Both the position numbers and the translations under genes were made by a program. A stretch of DNA of 7,763 nt from an uncultured Bacteroidota bacterium (GTDB lineage Bacteria > Bacteroidota > Bacteroidia > Bacteroidales > VadinHA17): positions 1 to 7,763 of the forward strand of contig CAIPJU010000467.1 of the NCBI GenBank assembly GCA_903865465.1, in the 5' to 3' direction. The notes beneath the pieces are model-generated. The model ran no database searches. It saw only the letters and a list, made by a program, of their open reading frames with translations, and was not told the DNA's origin. Positions 1 to 5,817 of the stretch are shown piece by piece. Positions within the stretch are counted from its first letter, which is position 1. The number at the start of each line of letters is the position of its first letter.

Positions 1-643
1 CTCACCAAAATCTTTGATTATCTGATAATCCCAACGGCTATAATCGTTATTGTCAGAATCAGCAATAATAATTCCTGCAACACCTGCATTTTCGGCAGCC
101 AGAATACCTGAAAAGGAATCTTCAAAGACCAGAGTCTCAGAGGGAGTTGTTCCCAATATTTCCATTGCTTTTTGAAATATCTGCGGATGAGGCTTGCTCA
201 TAATTGTTCCATCATTGCAAACAACTTTTGATCTGTCGAAGAAGCTACGGAGATTAAGCTGTTCAAAGTAGAAATCAACATTATAAGGTTCAGAGGCTGT
301 CGCTATGGTGAAGGGGATTTTTATCAAAGTAAGATAAGTTAAGAATTCATCTGCCCCCCGGAGCTAATTTCATTTCGGTCTCAATGCAGAGTTTCTGATA
401 GATCATCTCCTTTTCGAGGCTTAAGTCAGCTATTTCACTCTGAAGTAATTGATTATTAAACAACAGGTTTAGAATATCCTTATTGTTTTTCCCATGAATG
501 ATCTCATTTTTCTCTCTATCGGATAGATAGATTCCATGTTTCTCAAGAAAAGTATCCCATGCGAGGTTATGAAGAGCCGTATCCCAGAACAGCGTTCCGT
601 TAAAATCAAAGATTACCCCCTTAATCAGCTTATTAATTTTCAT
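1..643 (-). pseudogene. HAD-superfamily phosphatase/phosphomutase-like gene, frameshifted and cut by the window edge
   Basis: Read on the minus strand from ATG at 643, the first 98 codons end at TGA 347-349, but the same protein continues in another frame to base 1 without a stop. Joined, it is about 213 residues, close to the usual 210-230 of subfamily IA HAD enzymes, so only a short tail lies outside the window. Motif I is FDFNGT (nucleophile Asp13; Asn15 where most family members have the acid/base Asp). Motif II is the Thr in FTIATAS (about 293-313), motif III is SKPHP (184-198), and motif IV is VFEDS (115-129). The break sits in a G6 run (C6 at 354-359 on the plus strand): dropping one G turns LAPGGR-stop into the expected LAPGADEFL. 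Such enzymes are cytosolic and act on small phosphorylated sugars or metabolites; the substrate cannot be told. It starts 31 bases after the dipeptidase gene and is probably co-transcribed with it. It may be a true pseudogene, a sequencing error, or a slippage-expressed gene. Confidence 0.85.
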
Positions 644-674
644 ACAGAATTTAAATCCAGATCCATCGTTTAAA

Positions 675-2300
675 CTAGAATCCCATACTGAACGAACTCC
701 ATAGCGGAATCTTCATCTCCTGCCATCTCCTCATGGCTGCATAGGCAAAATTATTCGTATAGTCAGTAACATACTGCCTTGCAGTTTCATTTTTCCCTTC
801 TTTAATAAGCCCGTCTATCTTTCTTTCAACAAACGGAAGCTCTTCAAAAGCCTTATCTTCAAGTTCTTTTACTGCAGGTTCAATCAGTGTTCTGCCATCC
901 GACCATTTGATTACAGCAAGCCTGTTGGTCTCGCGGAATGACCAGATAGCAGCATCACTCCTGTAATTCTGCTGCCCGCATACAGCAAATGACTCAGGTA
1001 ATTTTGTAACACCTGAGAATATTGGTATCCTGGGACTAAGTGCAGGATTATCGAACGAGAACCAGGCTATTGCACCAACCTCGTCTGGCAGCCAGCTCCG
1101 GCACTGAATTACGTGAGAATAGGCACAGAAGTTTTGTGCGATGGTATAACGGTTTGTTACTACTCCTGGTTTAAGCCTGTTAAGTAACATTCTTAATTCC
1201 ACGGGCATCCAATTGCTGACAGCAGGCGATTTTATCTCAACTGCCGCTAAATTTCCCATGTCATCCTTTTTATTAATGGTGATCAGAAGATTTTTTGTCA
1301 TATCGAACTGGGTGCCTTCATATGTCTCCCGGAAATATTTCATAACATCGCGGGGAGATAATTTCTTTTCAGGTTTTACTGTGAAGGGGAGCTCAGTGGA
1401 GTCGGAGGAGAGATTCAGCGAGGGAGCCATGGTACTTAAAATATAGAATTCGCGTGTGCCAAAAGCCTTGCCACTGGAACTTATCACTTTCCAGAACTTG
1501 AATGGCTCCTTTCCATTCCAGTAACCAAGATTTTTAGCTGCCTTTTTCAGATCTGTACTATACATAAAAAGATCAGGATTATTGAAATCAATAGTTGATA
1601 TCCTGGGCATATTTGCCGATACCCCAACGTGATCATCAGGAATCCTGGCAGCGCACCAGAGAGCAGAAGGCTTTCCCTTCCCCGAACCTGATATCTCAAA
1701 CTGCCATACCTCTTTGGGGTCGGCAATAGTAATACACTCGGCAAAATCACCATAACCATATTCTTCGGCTAACTTTCCAATTAAAGAGATAGCTTCACGG
1801 GCTGTTTTACATCGCTGCAATGCTATCTTTTCAAGCTCCTCGATATAAAATATCCCGGCAATGTTCCTTAGTTCCTCCCTGCCTCCGATTGTTGTTTCAC
1901 CGATGGCAAGCTGCTTTTCGTTCAGACAGGGGTAAGCAGTGTTGATGAATGCATAGGTCTCCTCAACTTCGGGGATCTCCCCGGTCTTCGAAACATTTCG
2001 CATATCCCAGCTTGTCTCCCTTGGATTGAGCAGCCCGGTGTATACAGAATGAGCAGTACCTTTCTCATATTTACTGTGAGGAAAAATTTCAAGCCATGTT
2101 CTGTACATTCCGTCGCATGTGTGCGATGTGATTACCGAGCCGTCAGTAGTTGCAAGCCTTCCAACCATGATACTGGTGCAGTTTCCCCTGTAATTCTGAT
2201 TTGCTTCGTCTAGGGTATTTTCCTGAGCCAGGGCAAAGGCCGAAAAACTGAAGAAAAGTATAGCAATTACACAAAAGCTCTGATTTATAGACTTTTTCAT
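675..2300 (-). CDS. Exported C69-family dipeptidase
   Basis: This 541-residue protein matches peptidase family C69 (PepD-like N-terminal-nucleophile dipeptidases), which cleave dipeptides with a Cys that becomes the mature N terminus. Residues 1-25 form a signal peptide (KK, a hydrophobic stretch, then ALA before Gln26), so it should act in the periplasm or outside the cell. The likely nucleophile is Cys41 in the block GNCTSIMVG, followed by DGSVITSHTCDG (53-64), the usual second block of the family. Further family blocks are AIGETTIGGREEL (132-144), YGYGDFAECITIADP (181-195) and DDHVGVSANMPRI (222-234). The 15 residues between the signal peptide and Cys41 look like a short propeptide. The start at 2300 gives a complete signal peptide; no Shine-Dalgarno is present, as is normal in Bacteroidota. 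A TATCTTTG -7 element lies 85 bases upstream. The HAD gene follows after 31 bases. Peptide scavenging is an inference; the exact dipeptide specificity is unknown. Confidence 0.92.
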   Translation of the reverse strand: MKKSINQSFCVIAILFFSFSAFALAQENTLDEANQNYRGNCTSIMVGRLATTDGSVITSHTCDGMYRTWLEIFPHSKYEKGTAHSVYTGLLNPRETSWDMRNVSKTGEIPEVEETYAFINTAYPCLNEKQLAIGETTIGGREELRNIAGIFYIEELEKIALQRCKTAREAISLIGKLAEEYGYGDFAECITIADPKEVWQFEISGSGKGKPSALWCAARIPDDHVGVSANMPRISTIDFNNPDLFMYSTDLKKAAKNLGYWNGKEPFKFWKVISSSGKAFGTREFYILSTMAPSLNLSSDSTELPFTVKPEKKLSPRDVMKYFRETYEGTQFDMTKNLLITINKKDDMGNLAAVEIKSPAVSNWMPVELRMLLNRLKPGVVTNRYTIAQNFCAYSHVIQCRSWLPDEVGAIAWFSFDNPALSPRIPIFSGVTKLPESFAVCGQQNYRSDAAIWSFRETNRLAVIKWSDGRTLIEPAVKELEDKAFEELPFVERKIDGLIKEGKNETARQYVTDYTNNFAYAAMRRWQEMKIPLWSSFSMGF

Positions 2301-2384
2301 GGAGGCATAATAATGTGTTACAATTTGAACTTCATTTCTGCTAAACAGGTTATCAGGAATTTAAGGCAGATGAACATAATATAC

Positions 2385-2414
2385 CAAAGATATTTTAACT
2401 TTCGATTATTGAAA
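2385..2414 (-). promoter_or_regulatory. Putative Bacteroidota-type promoter of the dipeptidase gene
   Basis: On the minus strand TATCTTTG (plus-strand CAAAGATA, 2385-2392) matches the TAnnTTTG -7 consensus of the Bacteroidota primary sigma factor exactly. An imperfect -33 element, TTTC (2411-2414), stands 18 bases upstream where TTTG would be ideal. Transcription would start near 2378, giving a leader of about 78 bases before the ATG at 2300. Inferred from consensus only. Confidence 0.5.
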
Positions 2415-2579
2415 GGTTTTACTGCAACAAAAGTGCATGACTGTTAATTCTTTAAATGTTAATGCAGGGAATCATGAATAATAATCCAACCTCGTTTTGG
2501 TGTAACCACTTTGGCAGAGTCCGGTAATGCTTTGGGTAAATATGTTGATATTCAGGTGGGTGAAATTTATTATTCCTGA

Positions 2580-2610
2580 TTTCAGATTATAACTTAAAAT
2601 AATATATTTG
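2580..2610 (+). promoter_or_regulatory. Putative Bacteroidota-type promoter of the 64-codon gene
   Basis: TATATTTG at 2603-2610 matches the TAnnTTTG -7 consensus exactly, with a near-match -33 element TTTC at 2580-2583 and a 19-base spacer, which is in the normal range. The start site would fall near 2617, about 15 bases before the ATG at 2632. This short leader fits a weakly structured leader without a Shine-Dalgarno motif. The promoter is one of the main arguments that the small ORF is a real gene. Confidence 0.5.
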
Positions 2611-2631
2611 ATTCAATAAATCTGAATCTTT

Positions 2632-2826
2632 ATGGGACATTTAAACTGGAAAGGAGAGTGGATTTCGGATGAATCTCCTTTTGATAAGGCTGGTGAGTAT
2701 ACCCTGAAACAGGAACTGGTTAAAGAATTATTTGAAGTTACAAAAAGATTCCAGGGCAGGATTAAGGATAAAACCATTGCCGAAGCAGTCCGGCATGTGA
2801 TGCAGAAATATGAATCGCTGGGATAA
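2632..2826 (+). CDS. Small charged hypothetical protein (64 aa)
   Basis: I do not recognise a family. The 64-residue product is hydrophilic and rich in Lys and Glu, with no signal peptide, membrane segment or cysteines, so it should be cytosolic. Residues 1-20 carry two Trp (GHLNWKGEWISDESPF). Residues 21-63 look like two amphipathic helices (about 23-42 and 46-62) broken near FQGRIKDK, as in small helical adaptor or DNA-associated proteins; this is only a structural impression. Support for a real gene comes from natural-looking amino-acid composition, an exact TAnnTTTG element 22 bases before the ATG, and its neat end at the terminator shared with the convergent beta-lactamase-like gene. A 76-codon ORF lies antisense to it, but its product looks like non-coding translation. 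Regulation and partners are unknown; it appears monocistronic. Confidence 0.55.
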   Translation: MGHLNWKGEWISDESPFDKAGEYTLKQELVKELFEVTKRFQGRIKDKTIAEAVRHVMQKYESLG

Positions 2827-2865
2827 AAAAAAGCCCCACGCATAAAGAACCGCTCTTAGCGTGGG
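2825..2865 (-). terminator. Rho-independent terminator of the beta-lactamase-like gene
   Basis: GCGTGGG (2859-2865) pairs with CCCACGC (2835-2841). The stem continues inward as TCTTA (2854-2858) with TAAAGA (2843-2848), each side of the junction having a bulged A, and closes on the loop at 2849-2853. On the minus strand the hairpin is followed, after GC, by eight T (A8 at 2825-2832), the standard form. It starts 13 bases after the stop codon at 2879. In the plus direction no T tract follows, so it is a poorer terminator for the small gene. The T tract overlaps that gene's stop codon. Confidence 0.9.
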
Positions 2866-2878
2866 TCCGGGCAATTAA

Positions 2879-4900
2879 TTACCTTTTCTTTTCAAACTTA
2901 AGATTTCTTGACCGGCTACCTGTGAGCAGGAACCCTGTTATACTATTCGAAGAGTCCCTTACAAACTTAACGTGACCAAAATACCATTGATTCCCTGAAA
3001 AAACATCGGGTTTGATAAGGTTTAGCGCAACATCTCCTGTCCTGAAATGTCTGGCTATAAGTTTACCTGATTCCAGCACAAAAGTATAGCTTGTGCTCAG
3101 TTCGGGACTAAAAAATTCTCCAGTGTAGTCCAGCATATTAATTGTTGCAGGATCAAAATCGGGCAGGCGTTTGGCAATTAATTCCTGACCGTTCATATTG
3201 ACCTTCATCTTCATACTATTTGCAGAGTCATCTTTCATAAATGTGACTTTTGCTTCAACTGCTTTAACATAAAACTCGTTTGATGAGAGTACTGTGAGAC
3301 TTGTCTTTTCAAGTCCGGGAGCCTCAACAAACAGAACATCATTATCAAGGGTAAAGGTAGCCGCTTGTCCCGGCTCCAGTTCATATTTTCCGCAATAAGC
3401 CTCAAGCAAAGCAGGATCGACTTTGACCTCTGTTTTAGCTTCAGAAGGATTACTTTCTGTAACTTCTTTTTTAGGTACATCGACTATCTCCTTGTCGCTG
3501 AGATATAAATCGGCTATTTTAAATGCCATGCCTCCAGGATCGAATGAGGCCAGATTACTCAGGACATTCACAGAGAACTTCTGATCGGGGAACCTTACCA
3601 GAAATGAACGGTATCCGGCATCGGCTCCGCCATGGGAGATGATCTTAAGCCCTTTATATTTGCCGATATCCTGTCCCATGGCATAGGAGATGGTATCTCC
3701 TTTATTCAGAATTCCCCTGGTACTCATCTTAGTAGTAGTCTCTTTGCCACCGACAACAGGGTTTTCAAAGTTCGCAGCCCAGAGCGAGAGATCTTCGACC
3801 GTTGTAAAGAGACTGGTTGCACCTGCATTTGAATAGCTGAGAATACTTTTCTTATAGCCTGTTGAGTCGAGATAGAAAGAATAAGCCCTGTTCTTTACAA
3901 GTTTCTCGCAGTTATCATAAAAAAGTGTGTGAGTCATTTTAAGAGGTTCAAAAATATGAGTTCTTGTAAATTCGGGGAAGGTCTGCCCAGAGACCCTGGC
4001 GACAACCTCGGCCAGAAGTGTAAACCCTGTATTGCAATAGATAAATTCATCTCCCGGATTGAAATTCAGCTCTTTCTGGTGGCTAACCATTCTGAGGATA
4101 TGTTCCTTTGTGATTATGTCATCGAGCCTCCATCCTGCCATTGCCAGCAACTCCCATTGGTCCCTCAGCCCGCTCATGTGGTGCATCAGGAGGTTTAGTG
4201 TTATTACCTTTCCAAAATCGGGAACCTCAGGCAGATATTTCCTGATATCATCGTTAATGGAGAGCTTTCCCTCTTTTTCAAGCAGAAGGATTGAAAAGCA
4301 TGTGAATTGCTTTGAGATAGATGCTATATGAAAAACAGTCAAAGGAGTAATCGGTATGTTATATTCCGGTTCGGCGCTGCCATATCCTTTGGTGAAAATC
4401 ACTTTGCCATCCTTCTCAACTGCCACGGCAGCTCCCGGAGCATCAGTCCTGTTCCAGGGAGTGAAGAGCTGGTCGATCTGTGCCTGTGGAGTCAAGCCTT
4501 TTGGTTCAAGTTTTTCCCAGGTAAGTTTATATTTTCCCTGGTGTCCTTTTTCTTCCAGCGCCGAGACTTCCAGCGTATAATTTCCTTTTTTACCCGTAAA
4601 CAGGAAAACAGGTTCCGGCCCCATTCTCCCATTAGGACTGTCAAAGCTCTGAATCTTTTTACCATCCGGGTCGAAGGTGGTGATCATGGCATCGACTCCT
4701 TCCTGCATAAGGATAAAATATGCAAACTTCCCGGACTCAACTTTGACGCTATATTTATGTTTTTCACCTGCTTTCAGAATTTGAGAAACAGGTACTCCTT
4801 TAGTCAGGTCGAATTGTTTGTCCTGACTTTGCAGGGAAACAGAGTTGCAGATAAAAAGAAGTGAAATCAGAAGCGAGAGGAGGTTTTTCAAGAGTCTCAT
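2879..4900 (-). CDS. Exported serine beta-lactamase-like (class C/PBP4*-type) hydrolase with N- and C-terminal beta domains
   Basis: This 673-residue protein belongs to the serine beta-lactamase-like family (class C lactamase, esterase and D-aminopeptidase relatives). Residues 1 to about 26 are a signal peptide; Cys18 is preceded by FI, a poor lipobox, so secretion by signal peptidase I is more likely. Residues about 35-128 form a PPC-like beta domain (LKAGEKHKY, FDPDGKKIQSFDSPNG, GNYTLEV). The catalytic domain spans about 137-470: SISK (Ser194 nucleophile, Lys197), YCN (288-290, the YxN motif) and HGG (423-425, replacing KTG). A Lys/Glu-rich linker (470-493) leads to a beta-rich tail (494-673), probably two lipocalin-like units as in DUF3471-type relatives. 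All catalytic motifs are intact. The substrate may be a peptide, an ester or a beta-lactam; resistance should not be assumed. It lies 121 bases after the SRPBCC gene, possibly in one transcript, and ends at a strong terminator. Confidence 0.93.
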   Translation of the reverse strand: MRLLKNLLSLLISLLFICNSVSLQSQDKQFDLTKGVPVSQILKAGEKHKYSVKVESGKFAYFILMQEGVDAMITTFDPDGKKIQSFDSPNGRMGPEPVFLFTGKKGNYTLEVSALEEKGHQGKYKLTWEKLEPKGLTPQAQIDQLFTPWNRTDAPGAAVAVEKDGKVIFTKGYGSAEPEYNIPITPLTVFHIASISKQFTCFSILLLEKEGKLSINDDIRKYLPEVPDFGKVITLNLLMHHMSGLRDQWELLAMAGWRLDDIITKEHILRMVSHQKELNFNPGDEFIYCNTGFTLLAEVVARVSGQTFPEFTRTHIFEPLKMTHTLFYDNCEKLVKNRAYSFYLDSTGYKKSILSYSNAGATSLFTTVEDLSLWAANFENPVVGGKETTTKMSTRGILNKGDTISYAMGQDIGKYKGLKIISHGGADAGYRSFLVRFPDQKFSVNVLSNLASFDPGGMAFKIADLYLSDKEIVDVPKKEVTESNPSEAKTEVKVDPALLEAYCGKYELEPGQAATFTLDNDVLFVEAPGLEKTSLTVLSSNEFYVKAVEAKVTFMKDDSANSMKMKVNMNGQELIAKRLPDFDPATINMLDYTGEFFSPELSTSYTFVLESGKLIARHFRTGDVALNLIKPDVFSGNQWYFGHVKFVRDSSNSITGFLLTGSRSRNLKFEKKR

Positions 4901-5021
4901 AATCAGAGTTTTTGTTTAGAATGAAGTACATATCAGGTTCGCATAATGATAAAATCATGTACCGGCGAGGTTATTGCTCTAAAGACGCTATGAAAAAGTA
5001 AATGTTGCAGCTCAGGCTGGT

Positions 5022-5474
5022 TCAGGTATTCTCCAAAATTCCCTTCAGGTTTGAAAGTCCTTTCTCAAGATCCTTGCCAAGCATCTTTTTGAAGATTGGA
5101 GATAGCAACGACATAGGAAATTTTGAGGGGCTGTTGAATGTCCAGACAACAGTTGTGTTCTTATCACCATTACTGACAATCTGAAAACCTGATTTCGCAG
5201 TATTCTCCATTGGACGATAGAACTTAACAATATAATCTATACTTTTTCCTTCAGATATCCCAACTATCTCCTGCTCACCGGCTCCTACGTTTTTATTGGC
5301 GCTGTCCCATTTATAAAGGAAGCCAACGGTCCCATCAGTACCACCGTATTCCTTTTTCATATTGGGATCTGTCATATTCCAGACGCTGAAGTTATCCTGG
5401 TTCCTTGTAATTTTAAGATAGTTAAATATATCTGAGGAATTTCTTTTTATTTCGACTGATTTTTCAATTTTCAT
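5022..5474 (-). CDS. SRPBCC-fold (polyketide cyclase-like) protein
   Basis: The 150-residue protein matches the SRPBCC/START-like family of small helix-grip proteins that enclose a hydrophobic ligand pocket. Typical features are the opening strand MKIEKSVEIKR followed by DIFNYLK, the DPNMKKEYGGTDGTVG block (36-51), the GAGEQEI strand (64-70), the WTFNSP strand near residue 111, and the long C-terminal helix (about 120-148, IFKKMLGKDLEKGLSNLKGIL). No signal peptide is present, so it is cytosolic. Members of this branch are usually annotated as polyketide cyclases, but no catalytic residues can be assigned and the ligand is unknown. The beta-lactamase-like gene follows after 121 bases. No clear -7 element was found upstream. 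Length is normal and the gene is intact. Confidence 0.88.
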   Translation of the reverse strand: MKIEKSVEIKRNSSDIFNYLKITRNQDNFSVWNMTDPNMKKEYGGTDGTVGFLYKWDSANKNVGAGEQEIVGISEGKSIDYIVKFYRPMENTAKSGFQIVSNGDKNTTVVWTFNSPSKFPMSLLSPIFKKMLGKDLEKGLSNLKGILENT

Positions 5475-5817
5475 GGCAGTAGGTTGGTTTTGGGTTATTA
5501 CCGGAGTGATTTATTTTTCTCTTTAACAGTTAATCGACCATTTTGTTCGTTAATGAAGCAAATACGAAGAGATTTTCTGCTTTGTACTCTCTGTGTCTCT
5601 CCCTTTTGCTCTTAGTAACTCCGTGTAAAAAAAATCAGAAATTACCAGTACGATTCAATTCTTAATGTTTTGATACTATAATCCCTTACCTTTATTACTG
5701 CTAAAAACTCTTAACTATCCATATAATAATTGTTCAGGAGTGTAGGGGAGCAGTTTTAGATGCAATTCTTATTATTATGATTAACAGGGAACTTACTTAT
5801 AATTATTACTTGTATCC
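5475..5817. other. Divergent intergenic region, no gene recognised
   Basis: This 343-base AT-rich gap lies between the minus-strand SRPBCC gene and the plus-strand GH43-esterase gene. It contains no convincing ORF or RNA gene. The best plus-strand promoter guess is TACCTTTA at 5687-5694 (7 of 8 matches to TAnnTTTG), but no TTTG stands at the right distance upstream; TATAAT at 5798-5803 is too close to the ATG to be convincing. ACTGCT (5697-5702) and AGCAGT (5749-5754) form a weak inverted pair. The C/T-rich stretch near 5586-5634 is listed separately. Confidence 0.6.
5586..5634. repeat. C/T-rich stretch with degenerate CTCTGTG/CTCCGTG units
   Basis: Within 49 bases a CTCTGTGTCTCT segment (5589-5600) is followed by a C/T-rich stretch and CTCCGTGT (5619-5626), ending in A8 (5627-5634). 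The plus strand is purine-poor until the A tract. The pattern resembles the CTCNGTG-type dispersed intergenic sequences seen in many environmental genomes, but a single copy in one window cannot prove that it is a genomic repeat. Confidence 0.3.

Larger units (their letters stand above)
2301..2631. other. Divergent intergenic region with two promoters
   Basis: This 331-base AT-rich gap separates the minus-strand dipeptidase gene from the plus-strand 64-codon gene. I find no ORF of note, no tRNA and no long hairpin in it. It holds one Bacteroidota-type -7 element on each strand (listed separately). A 6-base inverted repeat, TGAAAT at 2561-2566 and ATTTCA at 2579-2584, borders and partly overlaps the possible -33 element of the plus-strand promoter. 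It could be an operator, but arms this short occur by chance in AT-rich DNA. Confidence 0.6.

Noticed and set aside
2613..2843. 76-codon minus-strand ORF opposite the small gene
   Set aside because: Its sequence looks non-coding, it would begin inside the terminator, and the plus-strand frame has a promoter and a better composition.
4328..4864. 178-codon ORF on the plus strand inside the beta-lactamase-like gene
   Set aside because: It is wholly antisense to a well-supported gene, has no family-like motifs, and its composition (rich in Phe, Ser and Arg) is that of a reverse-strand shadow.
4946..4958. ATGAT-AAA-ATCAT inverted repeat upstream of the beta-lactamase-like gene
   Set aside because: Five-base arms in AT-rich DNA are expected by chance and no promoter was found beside it.
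5007..5018. CAGC/GCTG hairpin after the SRPBCC gene as a terminator
   Set aside because: Only four base pairs, and the nearest T run on the minus strand lies about ten bases further on; too weak to call.
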